A stretch of 64,000 bases of DNA from Dryocosmus kuriphilus (taxonomy: Eukaryota; Arthropoda; Insecta; Hymenoptera; Cynipidae). The number at the start of each line of letters is the position of its first letter. Position 1 is the stretch's first letter. Below the pieces are notes generated by a model. It worked only from the letters and a program-made list of their open reading frames with translations, did no database searches and was not told the DNA's origin. The stretch covers positions 188,606,001-188,670,000 of the forward strand of contig CM076190.1 in the NCBI GenBank assembly GCA_038277395.1, given 5' to 3'. The position numbers and the translations under genes are program-made. This document shows, piece after piece, positions 12,053 to 21,387 of the stretch.

Positions 12053-13165
12053 TTACATTCTCATCAGAGAAGGTATTAGATTTATATAAAATTTGACTTT
12101 CGCGGATTTCATGAAATCTCCACGTTTTGAGACCTCCTGAATCCGAAAAAACGGTTTTTACGACGGTGTCTGTCTGTTTGTTGTCGTCGTTGTCGTCGTC
12201 GTCGTTGGAGACTGTTCCCACGATACATTTCGAAGGACTAATCGGATTGTAGTGCGCTTTGGTACACTTCTTTAAGGGGTAAAAAGAAAGGACGAGTTCG
12301 TTAACCAGCGGTTTTTGACAAACGGTTATGGTTTTATCCATCAAAAACGGGTTTCACAAAATCAAAAAATTCATTTTCCGGCTAAACTATGAGAGATACA
12401 AAAAAAATGTAAGAAAGTAAAATTATTCATCTTAAAAAAATCTACAAATTTTGTCTTAACCGCTTTTCGATAAAATGAACGGTTTTTGTTTCAATCAAGA
12501 AAACGCTATTAAAATTAAAGAACTCTGGTTTCCCGCCAAAATATTCAAGATACAAAAAAATGTCAAAAAACAAAATTGTTCAATTTAGAAAGATCTACAA
12601 ATTTTGTTTCAACCATTTTTTGATAAAATGCACGGTTTTTGTTTTAATCGATAAAACGCTATTAAAAATAAAAAATTTCAAATTTCCCGCCAAACTATGT
12701 AAGATACGGAAAAATAATAATAAACAAAGTTGTTCGCCTCAAAAGGATATACAAACTTGCTATCATTTTTTTGAGCAGACGCGTAGTTTTTGAGTTATTC
12801 GTGAAATATGTTATGAAATATAAAGAAAAACACTTTTCAGCAAAACTATGCAAGATATAAGAAAATATTAACAAGCAGAATTGTTCACCTTGGAAAGAGC
12901 TACAAAATTTATTTATAAGACTCATCGTTTTACTTTTTAAGAATCGAAATCCGCTATTGTGAAAATTTGGAAAATCACTTAAAAACTTTACCAATTTACA
13001 ATATGTTTTAAAAAAATGTAATTATCGAGCGCAAAGCGCGAGTGCCAACAGACGCGCTTATACTTCGTGCGAAGCGCGCGATGAGAATGTGCCCGCGAAG
13101 CGGGCAGATTTTTTGACCTATTTTCGCTTGGCGGAGCACCAAAAAATCTCTTGATCATAATGAAA
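12053..13165 (+). mobile_element. Repeat A, copy 1 (dispersed unknown element)
   Basis: Begins near ACATTCTCATCAGAGAAGG and closes near 13079-13091 with GATGAGAATGT, an inverted match to the start. The interior has a GTC-rich run (12181-12205), blocks like CTAAACTATGAGAGATAC repeated with drift, and a GC-rich end (13026-13110) holding GCGCGAAGCGCG- and GCCCGCGAAGCGGGC-type hairpins. On the minus strand an open frame of 109 codons (12015-12344) is shared with copy 4. Other copies lie at 31777, 33836, 55800 and 63436. No transposase is recognised, so the class is unknown. Confidence 0.7.
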
Positions 13166-13304
13166 ATGTACAATTTTCTTTCTCAGGTAAAAAGGAAAAA
13201 AAATAGGACCCCAAGCATTTTCAATTTGAAAATTGTGTATTTTACACTACACCTTAGATACCCTGAATACACTTTATATGAAGAAAAGTAAGGATTGCAC
13301 TCAC

Positions 13305-13580
13305 TTCTACTAAAGTAATCTTGCCCTGCTTTACAAGACAGAAGACGTAGTTCTGCATCTGCATAACAACTCCAAGAAGTGGATTCGCTTTCTCTGTTGC
13401 ACTGTAGAAAAAAACCAAGATACCTTTGTGGTTGTAGCACTGGAGTTTCACTGGAGCGTGGCATGACCATAATCTTCCAGGGTAAATTTCGCACATAGAA
13501 TGGCGGCGAGAGTTGAGAACCTTTCATCTTTGACACATTCTCAAATGTGTAGCGAAAAGTTGCCTCTGATCTTACTTCCT
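13305..13580 (-). CDS. USP7-like exon (TRAF/MATH domain, N-terminal half)
   Basis: A 276-bp exon with acceptor GAGCAG before 13580 and donor GTGAGT after 13305. It codes for VRSEATFRYTFENV, LSPPFYVRNLPWKIMVMPR, GFFLQCNRESESTSWSC and ends at YFSR in phase 1. These blocks are diagnostic of the TRAF-like domain of USP7 rather than generic SPOP MATH. The exon is intact. Its upstream exon is not found between here and the Polinton nest that begins about 210 bp away; the 5' part of the gene is either beyond the insertions or lost. Confidence 0.88.
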
Positions 13581-13791
13581 CTGCTCAAACAAAATCATGG
13601 ATTAGAAACAATACTTTACACAAATCCTGTTTTCTTTTGGAACCATTTAAATTAAACATAAATTATTTCAATTAAACTTGCAAGTTTTTACGTGACCGAA
13701 GTTTGAAACTTTTACAAAGAATGAAACAAGAAAACCAATTTTCTTTTTAAACGCACGATACCTAGAGTTGTATGGCTTAAAATGATTCAAT

Positions 13792-14026
13792 TTGATGTCC
13801 AAAGATTCTCAGAAAAGTTTCATCCCCCTGCGGGCGAACCACAATTTCTTTTTACCGAGGGGTCTCTCCATCTGGGTGTACGAGGAATATATTCTCAAAG
13901 AATACTTCGGAATACTCAATCAAAATATTGAGGAATGCTCAATGATAGCTGCTCTTTATCTAGCTAAAGGTCATCCTTATCGCACTAGTTCTTATCCTCA
14001 TTTCAACAGTAAAAACAAGTATGATG
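13792..14026 (+). pseudogene. Old Polinton polB remnant, left piece
   Basis: The plus strand reads about 75 codons ending in ECSMIAALYLAKGHPYRTSS and FNSKNKYDE. It aligns with the polB region of Polinton 1 around its ECFKWAILSALH and QQYKDELDF segments. The reading continues directly after Polinton 1 at 29629 (DEIKFPIT then NVYGVES), so the insertion split this gene. It belongs to a clearly diverged Polinton lineage. Pieces further along are at 29629-29756 and 30427-31100. It carries stops and has lost most of its domains. Confidence 0.8.
14021..14026. repeat. Target-site duplication of Polinton 1, left copy (ATGATG)
   Basis: ATGATG immediately precedes AGTAGTATAGC and recurs at 29629-29634 right after the other terminus. 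Six-base duplications are the hallmark of Polinton integration. Confidence 0.9.
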
Positions 14027-14912
14027 AGTAGTATAGCAAGGGGGCTACGGCCTCACCACGACAAGCTTCACGCTGCCGCCGACAGATGGCGCCACTACTC
14101 CCTCAGTGGTGTGTGTCCATGCTAAGTATCGACAGTCGGTATTACCCTCGGTCGGTAAGGTAGGGTTTCTGGATCCATTAGAAACATGGCAGTTTGTTAC
14201 CATCAGTTGGTAATGTAGAAATATGTGGCAGTTTGTTACCCTCGGTCGGTAAGGTAGGGTTTCTGGATCTATTAGAAACATGGCAGTTTGTTACCATCAG
14301 TCGGTAAGGTAGAAATATGTGGCAGTTTGTTACCATCAGTCGGTAAGGTAGAAATCTGGGCAGTTTGCTACCATCAGTCGGTAAGGTAGAAATCTGTGGC
14401 AGTTTGTTAACATCAGTCGGTAAGGCAGAAATCTGTGGCAGTTTGTTACCATCAGTCGGTAAGGCAGAAATCTGTCACTTATGAAATAAGCTATTTAACG
14501 TTAGTCGGTACGGTAGGGTTCTGTTCTAGACTATATACCTCGAGAATTGACGCGGTTCATGTCCGTGCTAAGCTTATTTTAGTACGCAATATCTAGAGAC
14601 ATGAAATTACCACCCTTACCCCTTCTCTCTCTCTCACCCATAAGCAAGTAGAAATGCAGTCAAGGTTATGTAATGGAATTTACATCTCTCTCTCTCCTAC
14701 ACATACTGTAGGTGACGTATTATGGGGATTCCCGAGAACTCGACAAGTTTCGACAAGCATCGACAAGTTTCAATATGTAATTTTTTTTTCGACATGAAGG
14801 TAAAGAGTTAAAAAAATACTTACCTGTAAATCGCAGTAGAGTGTGAAATCCATCGTTGTTGTTGTTGTTTGAAGGACCGAAGCGGAAAATGTGCAACTTT
14901 TCCATAAATTAA
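14027..14912. repeat. Polinton 1 left terminal inverted repeat
   Basis: Matches the reverse complement of about 28735-29628. From the tip: a unique 120-bp part, then an array (about 14137-14480) of roughly 39-bp units containing CAGTCGGTAAGG and GGCAGTTTGTTACC, then TATATACCTCGAGAATTGACG, a CT-rich run, repeated TCGACAAG, and finally a short ATG-containing exon-like stretch facing outward with an ACAG/GTAAGT donor at about 14815-14850. Array copy number differs from the right end. Protein-primed replication is expected to start at these tips. Confidence 0.9.
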
Positions 14913-15221
14913 AACTAAGTAAATTAAGGTAATGCAAAGCGGAAAAAAATTAACAGTATCCCATCGATGTTTCAACGTAAAAATTCAACCCATCGATGTG
15001 CTGAAAAATCGATCGTTGAAATTTGTGCAAAGCGGAAAGAAACGCATTTTCTCTCTCTTATCCATAAATTAAGGTAAACAACGTCAGACTCACTTTTCTT
15101 ATCTATAAACTAAAATTAAGTAATAAGTACACACAGGCAGTTTATCTGTGAATGTTATAATTTATTATTCACACACACCAAGCTTTCTCAATACAAAGCT
15201 CTTTCATTTAGCATAATCAAA
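14913..15221. other. Polinton 1 subterminal noncoding region
   Basis: 3' flank of the 99-residue gene. It has short direct repeats of CCCATCGATGT and GCAAAGCGGAAA. On the minus strand an AATAAA near 15160 could serve polyadenylation of that gene. Confidence 0.5.
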
Positions 15222-15521
15222 TTAAAAAAGATTGTATTTTCCACCAAAGTAGCAGAAAGAGAGTTTCTTAGCCTGGACCGCTACTTCCATCTTCTCGAAC
15301 GTATCCATATAGGCTGGATCCTCAAAAATCTTATTTATTCTGCTCGGCAAGTAGACTGTGATCTCATTCTCCAACTCGGCCACGAATTTTGTGCCATATT
15401 TCGTTTGAAGTTTGATGATTTTGGTAACAGCATACTTCTTCTTCACTATCAGGTCAGATAATGATTTCACTGGTAAGAACCCTTCCAAACGGCCAACTTT
15501 GTTAATAGCACTGAGATCCAT
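15222..15521 (-). CDS. Polinton small protein, 99 aa, unknown function
   Basis: Intact 99-codon gene. The central part (KKYAVTKIIKLQTKYGTKFV then ELENEITVYLPSRI) alternates beta-like stretches in the manner of an OB-fold. Similar small proteins accompany polB in other arthropod Polintons as far as I recall, and a single-strand DNA-binding role would fit its place beside polB, but that is inference. It has its own core promoter (TATA at 15619, initiator A at 15588, leader of 67 nt) and faces polB across the heat-shock-element array, so the two may be co-induced. It is absent from Polinton 2. Confidence 0.7.
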   Translation of the reverse strand: MDLSAINKVGRLEGFLPVKSLSDLIVKKKYAVTKIIKLQTKYGTKFVAELENEITVYLPSRINKIFEDPAYMDTFEKMEVAVQAKKLSFCYFGGKYNLF

Positions 15522-15587
15522 CTTCTTCTTCTTCTCTGGGTAATTAATTGTGAGTAGACGTTACACTCTGTATGTTCAATGACAGAC

Positions 15588-15619
15588 TGAAGCCTTTGCA
15601 ATTCGATGCTGCTTTTATA
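15588..15619 (-). promoter_or_regulatory. Core promoter of the 99-aa gene
   Basis: On the minus strand TATAAAAG starts at 15619 and TCAGTC lies with its A at 15588, 31 bp downstream. This is the normal arthropod TATA-initiator spacing. Confidence 0.75.
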
Positions 15620-15644
15620 GACTAGCACCCCCACTCTACCTACC

Positions 15645-16049
15645 TTCGAGAATGTTCTAGAAGCTCGACGTGTTTCGAAAAGTTTCGACACGATGACGCA
15701 ATATGATGCAACGCTTTTTCGCGCCAGAATGTTCTAGAATCAACAAGATGATGCAGGTTTCGACAAGCTTCGACACGTTTAAACAAGATGATGCACGTTT
15801 CGACAAGTTTCGGCAAGTTACGCAAGATGATGCAATGTTGCGCAATATGCTGCAACGATTTTTCCCGCCAGAATGTTCTAGAAGGTTAGATTGCGCAACG
15901 TTGCGCAAGATGATGCAATGTTGCGCAATACGGTGTAACGATTTTTCCCGCCAGAATGTTCTAGAAGGTTAGATTGCGCAACGTTGCGCAAGATGATGCA
16001 ATGTCGCGCAATATGGTGCAACGATTTTTCCCGCCAGAATGTTCTAGAA
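15645..16049. promoter_or_regulatory. Heat-shock-element array between the 99-aa gene and polB
   Basis: Five perfect nGAAnnTTCnnGAAn sites are visible: 15645-15662 (a four-unit site, TTCGAGAATGTTCTAGAA), 15727-15739, 15871-15883, 15954-15966 and 16037-16049. The last three sit at the same place in an 83-bp tandem unit that also contains several TTGCGCAA palindromes (C/EBP-like). HSF trimers bind such sites. The array lies between divergent TATA promoters, 70-475 bp upstream of the polB TATA. It is conserved in both arms of Polinton 2. Confidence 0.8.
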
Positions 16050-16120
16050 GGTTAGGTTGCACAACGTTGCGCAAGATGATGCAACGTGTTCTCAAAGCAT
16101 CTGGTGGGGGAGATGTGGTC

Positions 16121-16156
16121 TATAAAAGTGCGAGTGGAGTGGAGTGCCGTCAGTTC
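16121..16156 (+). promoter_or_regulatory. Core promoter of polB (Polinton 1)
   Basis: TATAAAAG at 16121-16128 and TCAGTT with its A at 16152, a spacing of 31 bp. The leader to the ATG is about 520 nt and contains three to four copies of a roughly 100-bp unit (GAAAAGTGCATAACTGCAG, TTTCTTATGGACT) between about 16255 and 16530. The same promoter is found at 43543 and 54079. Confidence 0.8.
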
Positions 16157-16239
16157 AGCGTTGTCTGTTAAGTGTGTCACATTGAGCGACGAAAATCTCC
16201 AGTGCAGCTTTTTGTGAATTTTACTATTGACTGGTGAAA

Positions 16240-16530
16240 TAATCTGAAGACAAAGCGAAAAGTGCATAACTGCAGTTTCTTATGGACCAGAAGTGCAGTT
16301 TGTGTTATGGACTTTGAAAGGAAGAATAGTGAGCGGTGAAATAAGGATATTGCATTTAAAGACAAAGTGAAAAGTGCATAACTGCAGTTTCTTATGGACT
16401 TTACTAGTATTATGGACTTTGAAAGGAAGAAGAATAGTGTGAGCGGTTAAATAAGGATATTGCATTTAAAGACAAAGTGAAAAGTGCATAACTGCAGTTT
16501 CTTATGGACTGTTGAAAGAAAACAGAAGTG
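16240..16530. repeat. Tandem repeats in the polB leader
   Basis: Units of about 95-115 bp carrying GTGCATAACTGCAGTTTCTT and GACTTTGAAAGGAAGAA repeat in the 5' leader of polB. They are also present in both Polinton 2 arms. Confidence 0.75.
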
Positions 16531-16672
16531 CTGTTTGTGTTATAGATTTTTTATATATATATTGTGACTTTAAAGACATTATTGATAGTGACTTTACTAT
16601 TAAGAAAATCTCCAGTGCAGTTCTTTTTTGACCGATATTTTTTCTTATCTGCGAATAAAAAACTCCGTCAAA

Positions 16673-19600
16673 ATGATACTCGACGAGTGTGTGAAGCTTG
16701 TTCCGGATATAGAGGATGCGTTGAGCTTGATGGAATCGTCTGGATTCACACCCCTCGATAAAGTGAAGAAATGGAAAAAAAGAGTGCTCACTTTGTTTGA
16801 AGGTAGTTAGGAGGGAACTGAGAAGAAAAACACCACCGAAGACTTTAGGCGAAAAACAAAAATGTCTAAATATAATTGAGAAGCTCGCGTGCTTGGAGGT
16901 ACGCTTCGATGTATTAGATAAGAAGAGGGGAGGAGGAGGAGGAGGAGGAAAGTCCGATGACATCGATAGTCGTGTCAAATGGCTAGATGTCGACAAAGCG
17001 TTCAATGCTCGCATTAAAACGTGTGTAGTGGCAAATGTAGTACACAAGGACGTTCTTGCTTTCTTAGATGATGCGCAACGTTTCTTTATTTCACATGTGA
17101 GCAAGGACATACGACATCATAAATCACTAATGATAAACACTGTACTTCTTGCCTATTATACAAAAATTGGCAAAGACAAGCCCGATGACAAGAACTTTAA
17201 ATCAAAGAACGTAGCCTTATACTATACGACTGATTTAAAGTTATGGTTTGAAACCTATGTCAGGTACCCGGTCCTCAAAGAAATGGAGGAATTTGAGGAG
17301 AAAGACTCTGGGTGGACCCTTCACTCAATAATAAAACTTTCCATCAACATCAACAAATTGAATCCCATGAAGGCAGGTTCATACGTTGATCTTCCACCAT
17401 CGATCAAGAGGAAAGAAGCATGCGTGAACATACAAAACGACTATGACAACGAGTGCTTCAAGTGGGCAATACTCTCAGCCTTACACCCACCTGACGATAT
17501 TAAAAATGCTAATCGCGTGTCAAAATACCAACAATACAAGGATGAACTGGATTTTTCCGACATCAGTTTTCCAGTTGCGCTCAAGGATGTGAAAAAATTC
17601 GAGGAGAAGAACCAAATCTCTGTGAATGTCTACGGGCTTACTAAGAAGAGTGAAGATAAATTCACAGTGGTGCCTCTTCACCTCACCTTACAAAAAGGAG
17701 ACACGCACGTAAATATTCTTCGTGTCGAGGAAGATTATGTTTGTGTGGATGGTGAAGAAGAAGAAGAAGAAGGAGAACCAAGAACCTTCAATTTTCACTA
17801 CGTTTGGATTAAGGACCTATCGAGATTGGTCTCTAGACAACTGTCTGCAAAAAAAATAAGAAAATATATCTGTGATCGGTGCTTGCACTACTTTGCAAGT
17901 ATAGAAAAACTGGAAGCACACACTGAAGATTGTATAAAACTAAATGACTGCAGAGTGGTGCTTCCAGAACCCGGGAGGAACATTGTTGAGTTTAAGAACT
18001 TTAAGAACCGAGAGCGAACTCCTTTCATCATATACGCGGACTGTGAGTCTCTTTTGATACCCGTAAATGATGATGATGAAGGAGCAGAAAGAACCTCGAA
18101 TACTGAGGTCTTTGAAAGACATGAGGTCTTCAATATTGGCTACATGTTTAAGTGCAGTTATGATGAAACACTGTCCTTTTACGAGTCATGTCCGGACGAT
18201 GTGGAGCCGGCAAAGTGGTTTGCTGAGCAGTTGCACAAAATTGCCCAGAAATGTGACAAGATTTTGGCATCTCCAGTACCAATGGAAAAAATAACTTTTG
18301 AGCAGCAGGAAGCCTTTATAGATGCCAAAACTTGTCACATTTGCCAGAAGGCACTACATCCTCCAATGAAAAAGGTGCATGATCATTGTCACTTGACAGG
18401 TAAGTACCGTGGTCCTGCGCATGAGCATTGCAACTTGGTATATCAGGACTCACACACCATACCTGTTGTGTTTCATAATCTGAGTGGGTATGACGCTCAC
18501 TTTATCATTCGTGACATTGCCACACAATTTGAGGGAAGAGTTAAAGTTCTTGCGCTCAATAAGGAAAAGTACATTTCCTTCACAAAGTACGTTCAGGAAA
18601 CTCAGATAAAATTTAGATTCATCGATTCATTTAGATTCATGGCCTCTTCCCTAGAGAAGTTAGCGTCATACCTCACTCAGTATAAAATTGTCAGTGCAGT
18701 GTTTGCTGGTGTTGAGAGGGAGAAAGTTGAGCTTCTCACGAGGAAGGGTGTTCTGCCCTATGAATACCTGGACTCGAGGGACAGACTCAATGAAACCGAG
18801 CTTCCACCAAAAGAAAAATTTTACAGCACATTGAATGATTCGGCAATATCGGACGAAGATTATGCACATGCACAACAGGTATGGTGTGCATTTAACATCA
18901 AGACACTCGGCCAGTACGTCAGTCTGTACATGAAACTGACGTTCTACTTTTGGCTGACATTTTCGAAAGTTTCCGAGAACAGTGTCTCGAGGCTTACGAC
19001 TTGGATCCAGCACACTACTATACCACTCCTGGCTTGACATGGGATGCCATGCTCAAATATTCAAAGGTAAGATTAGAACTCCTCACCGATGTTGATATGC
19101 TGTTGATGATTGAGCAAGGCAAAAGGGGTGGAGTAAGTCAATGCCCCAACCGTTATGCCATTGCCAATAACAAATACATGCCAGCGTTCAACAAAGATGG
19201 GGAGATCATCTTCATTGAATATTTAGATGCAAATAACCTGTACGGTTGGGCAATGGAACAGCCCCTCCCTTACGGTGGATTAGAGTGGGTTACGAATTTG
19301 CAAAATTTTGATTTCGACATTCCAGACGATTCACCCTTTGGCTACATTCTGGAAGTAGATTTGGACTATCCCGCGGAACTTCATGACAAGCACAATGACT
19401 TGCCGTTTTGCCCAGAACACTCGAGTCCACCGGGGTCCAGCCAGGAGAAGCTCCTAACTACCTTCCTGCCGAAACGAAAGTACGTTCTCCATTATCGTGC
19501 TCTGAAAAATGCATTAGCCCATGGATTGAAACTTGTCAAAATTCATAGAGTCTTGAAATTCAATCAATCTACATGGTTGAAAAGTTACATTGATTTTAAT

Positions 19601-20524
19601 ACTGCATTGAGGACTAACGCTAAAAAACGAGTTTGAAAAGAATCTCTTCAAACTCATGAATAATGCAGTTTACGGAAAGACAATGGAGAACGTACGAAAA
19701 TACGTTGATGTGAAACTCGTGACAAAGTGGGAGGGTAGGTATGGAGCAGAAGCCCTCATAGCCCGACCAAACTTTCACAGTCGAGCAATCTTCAGTGAAA
19801 ATCTCGTTGCGATTGAACTGAGAAGAACTGAAGTTTTGTTTAACAAGCCGATCTATGTAGGGCTTGCAGTGCTGGATATCTCCAAAATCCTAATGAACGA
19901 CTTTCACTACGACTACATGCTTAAAAATACGGTGACAAATGCAAACTACTATACACTGACACGGACAGTCTTATTTACGAAGTAAAATGTAATGACATTT
20001 ACGCCGACATGAAAGACGACATTGACAAATTTGACACCTCCGACTACCCTCGAGACAATGTTTTCGGAATGCCGCAAGTCAACAAAAAAGTTCTAGGCCT
20101 CATGAAGGATGAGTGTTGTGGCAAAATCATCACTGAGTTTGTTGGCTTGCGGAGTAAAATGTACAGTATCCGTGTAAATGGCGAAGACTTTGTCAAAAAA
20201 GCCAAAGGCGTAAAAGCAGGCATTGTACGCAAAACAATCACATTCAACGACTACACGGAATGCTTGAGAAATTTGTCAGTCCAAAGCAGAACCCAGTATG
20301 TCATCAGATCAAGACTACACAATGTCGAGACGATTAAACAATCAAAAATTGCACTGAGTCCTCATGATGATAAGCGATGCTTACTCGCCAACACCACAGA
20401 CACACTTGCGTGAGGACACTACCGACTAAACGATGCTATGGACGTTGACGCTACTGACGACGACAATGACGATATACTCACAGACAATGATTATGACCTT
20501 TTGGACTTGCTTGTTAAAAATTAG
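16673..20524 (+). pseudogene. polB: Protein-primed DNA polymerase B of Polinton 1, broken by frameshifts
   Basis: About 1,284 codons. It replicates the element from protein-linked ends. In order: an N-terminal region, a C2H2 finger (YICDRCLHYF), the exonuclease motifs (YADCES; NLSGYDAHF; Y...D near the break at 18933), an endonuclease VII-like zinc/HNH insert (CHICQKALH, DHCHLTGKYRGPAHEHCN), motif A (DANNLYGWAM), motif B (KLMNNAVYGKT) and motif C (YTDTDS, itself disrupted here). Compared with the Polinton 2 copies it has an extra A in the run at 16775-16781, one A fewer at 18933-18935, an extra A at 19622-19627, a lost G at about 19922 and TGA in place of TGG at 20411. All the shifts lie in or beside A runs, so some could be assembly errors. 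Confidence 0.93.
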
Positions 20525-21172
20525 TTACTGCAGTCATATCATCATAATTGCACTTTGACAACACCTTTGTAAATAGTTACTTTCTTGTAAATATGTTATT
20601 ATTATTATTATTATTACTACTGTACAGCGTTATCATAAAAATTAGTTACTGCAGACATATCATCATAACTGCACTTTGACATCGCCTTTGTAAATAGTTA
20701 CTTTCTTGTAAATATGTTGTTATTATTATTATTATTACTGTACAGCGGTATCACCTGCGTTGTGGTGAATGGATTCTTGCAAATCTGACTCTAGTTCAAC
20801 TTTTGTAAATGCACAGCGGTATCACCTGCGTTGAGGTGAATGGATTTTTGCAAATCTGCCTATAGTTCAACTTTTGTAAATGCACAGCGGTATCACCTGC
20901 GTTGAGGTGAATGGATTTTTGCAAATCTGCCTATAGTTAAACTTTTGTAAATGCACAGCGGTATCACCTGCGTTGTGGTTAATGGATTTTTGCAAATCTG
21001 CCTATAGTTAAACTTTTGTAAATGCACAGCGGTGTCACCTGCGTTGTGGTTAATGGATTTTTGCAAATCTGCCTATAGTTAAACTTTTGTAAATGCACAG
21101 CGGTATCACCTGCGTTGAGGTGAAAGGATTCTTGCAAATCTGACTCTAGTTCAACTTTGTAAGTAGGGTATA
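20525..21172. repeat. 3' region of polB: two tandem repeat families
   Basis: First come two copies of a roughly 115-bp unit (TTACTGCAGTCATATCATCAT, then an ATT microsatellite and TGTACAGCG). Six copies of a 71-bp unit follow, starting at 20743, 20813, 20884, 20955, 21026 and 21098 (CAGCGGTATCACCTGCGTTG). Each 71-bp unit can form a small TCACC/GGTGA hairpin. A possible poly(A) signal AATAAA for polB is at about 21190. Confidence 0.85.
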
Positions 21173-21289
21173 TAGGAGTTATATATTTGAATAAAGACAA
21201 GATGTGAATGCATATAAATTGCTTTTTTTTTATTTATCAAGGAACCTTACATCTACTTAGTGTAAGCATATATACATTTATAGTTTAGT

Positions 21290-21387
21290 CTAACATTGGT
21301 TTATCGTTGGTTTTATCGTTGCTTCAACGTTGGCTCAACGTTGCCTCAACGTTGTTTCAACATTGCACAGAGTTGATTCAACATTGA
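21290..21387. repeat. Short AACGTTG-core repeats between polB and integrase 3' ends
   Basis: Seven or eight imperfect 12-13-bp units of the type GCTCAACGTTG lie in the gap between the convergent polB and integrase genes. Polinton 2 has an expanded version at 48950-49085. Confidence 0.75.

Noticed and set aside
12560..12994. Frames of 77-99 codons inside repeat A on both strands
   Set aside because: AT-rich, not shared as frames between copies, and with no motif.
8973..13580. Intact USP7 gene
   Set aside because: Only the TRAF-like domain exons are present in the window. No peptidase Cys-box (NQGATCYMN-type) exon was found downstream before the BTB exon.
16502..17110. 202-codon minus-strand frame opposite the polB start (and its twins at 44012 and 53074)
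   Set aside because: Antisense to polB, Ser/Phe/Pro-rich as expected from the reverse of Lys/Glu/Gly-rich coding, with no motif.
20743..21172. Regular 71-bp repeats resembling a CRISPR array
   Set aside because: The units are full-length tandem copies with no unique spacers, no cas genes are near, and the context is the 3' end of a eukaryotic transposon gene.
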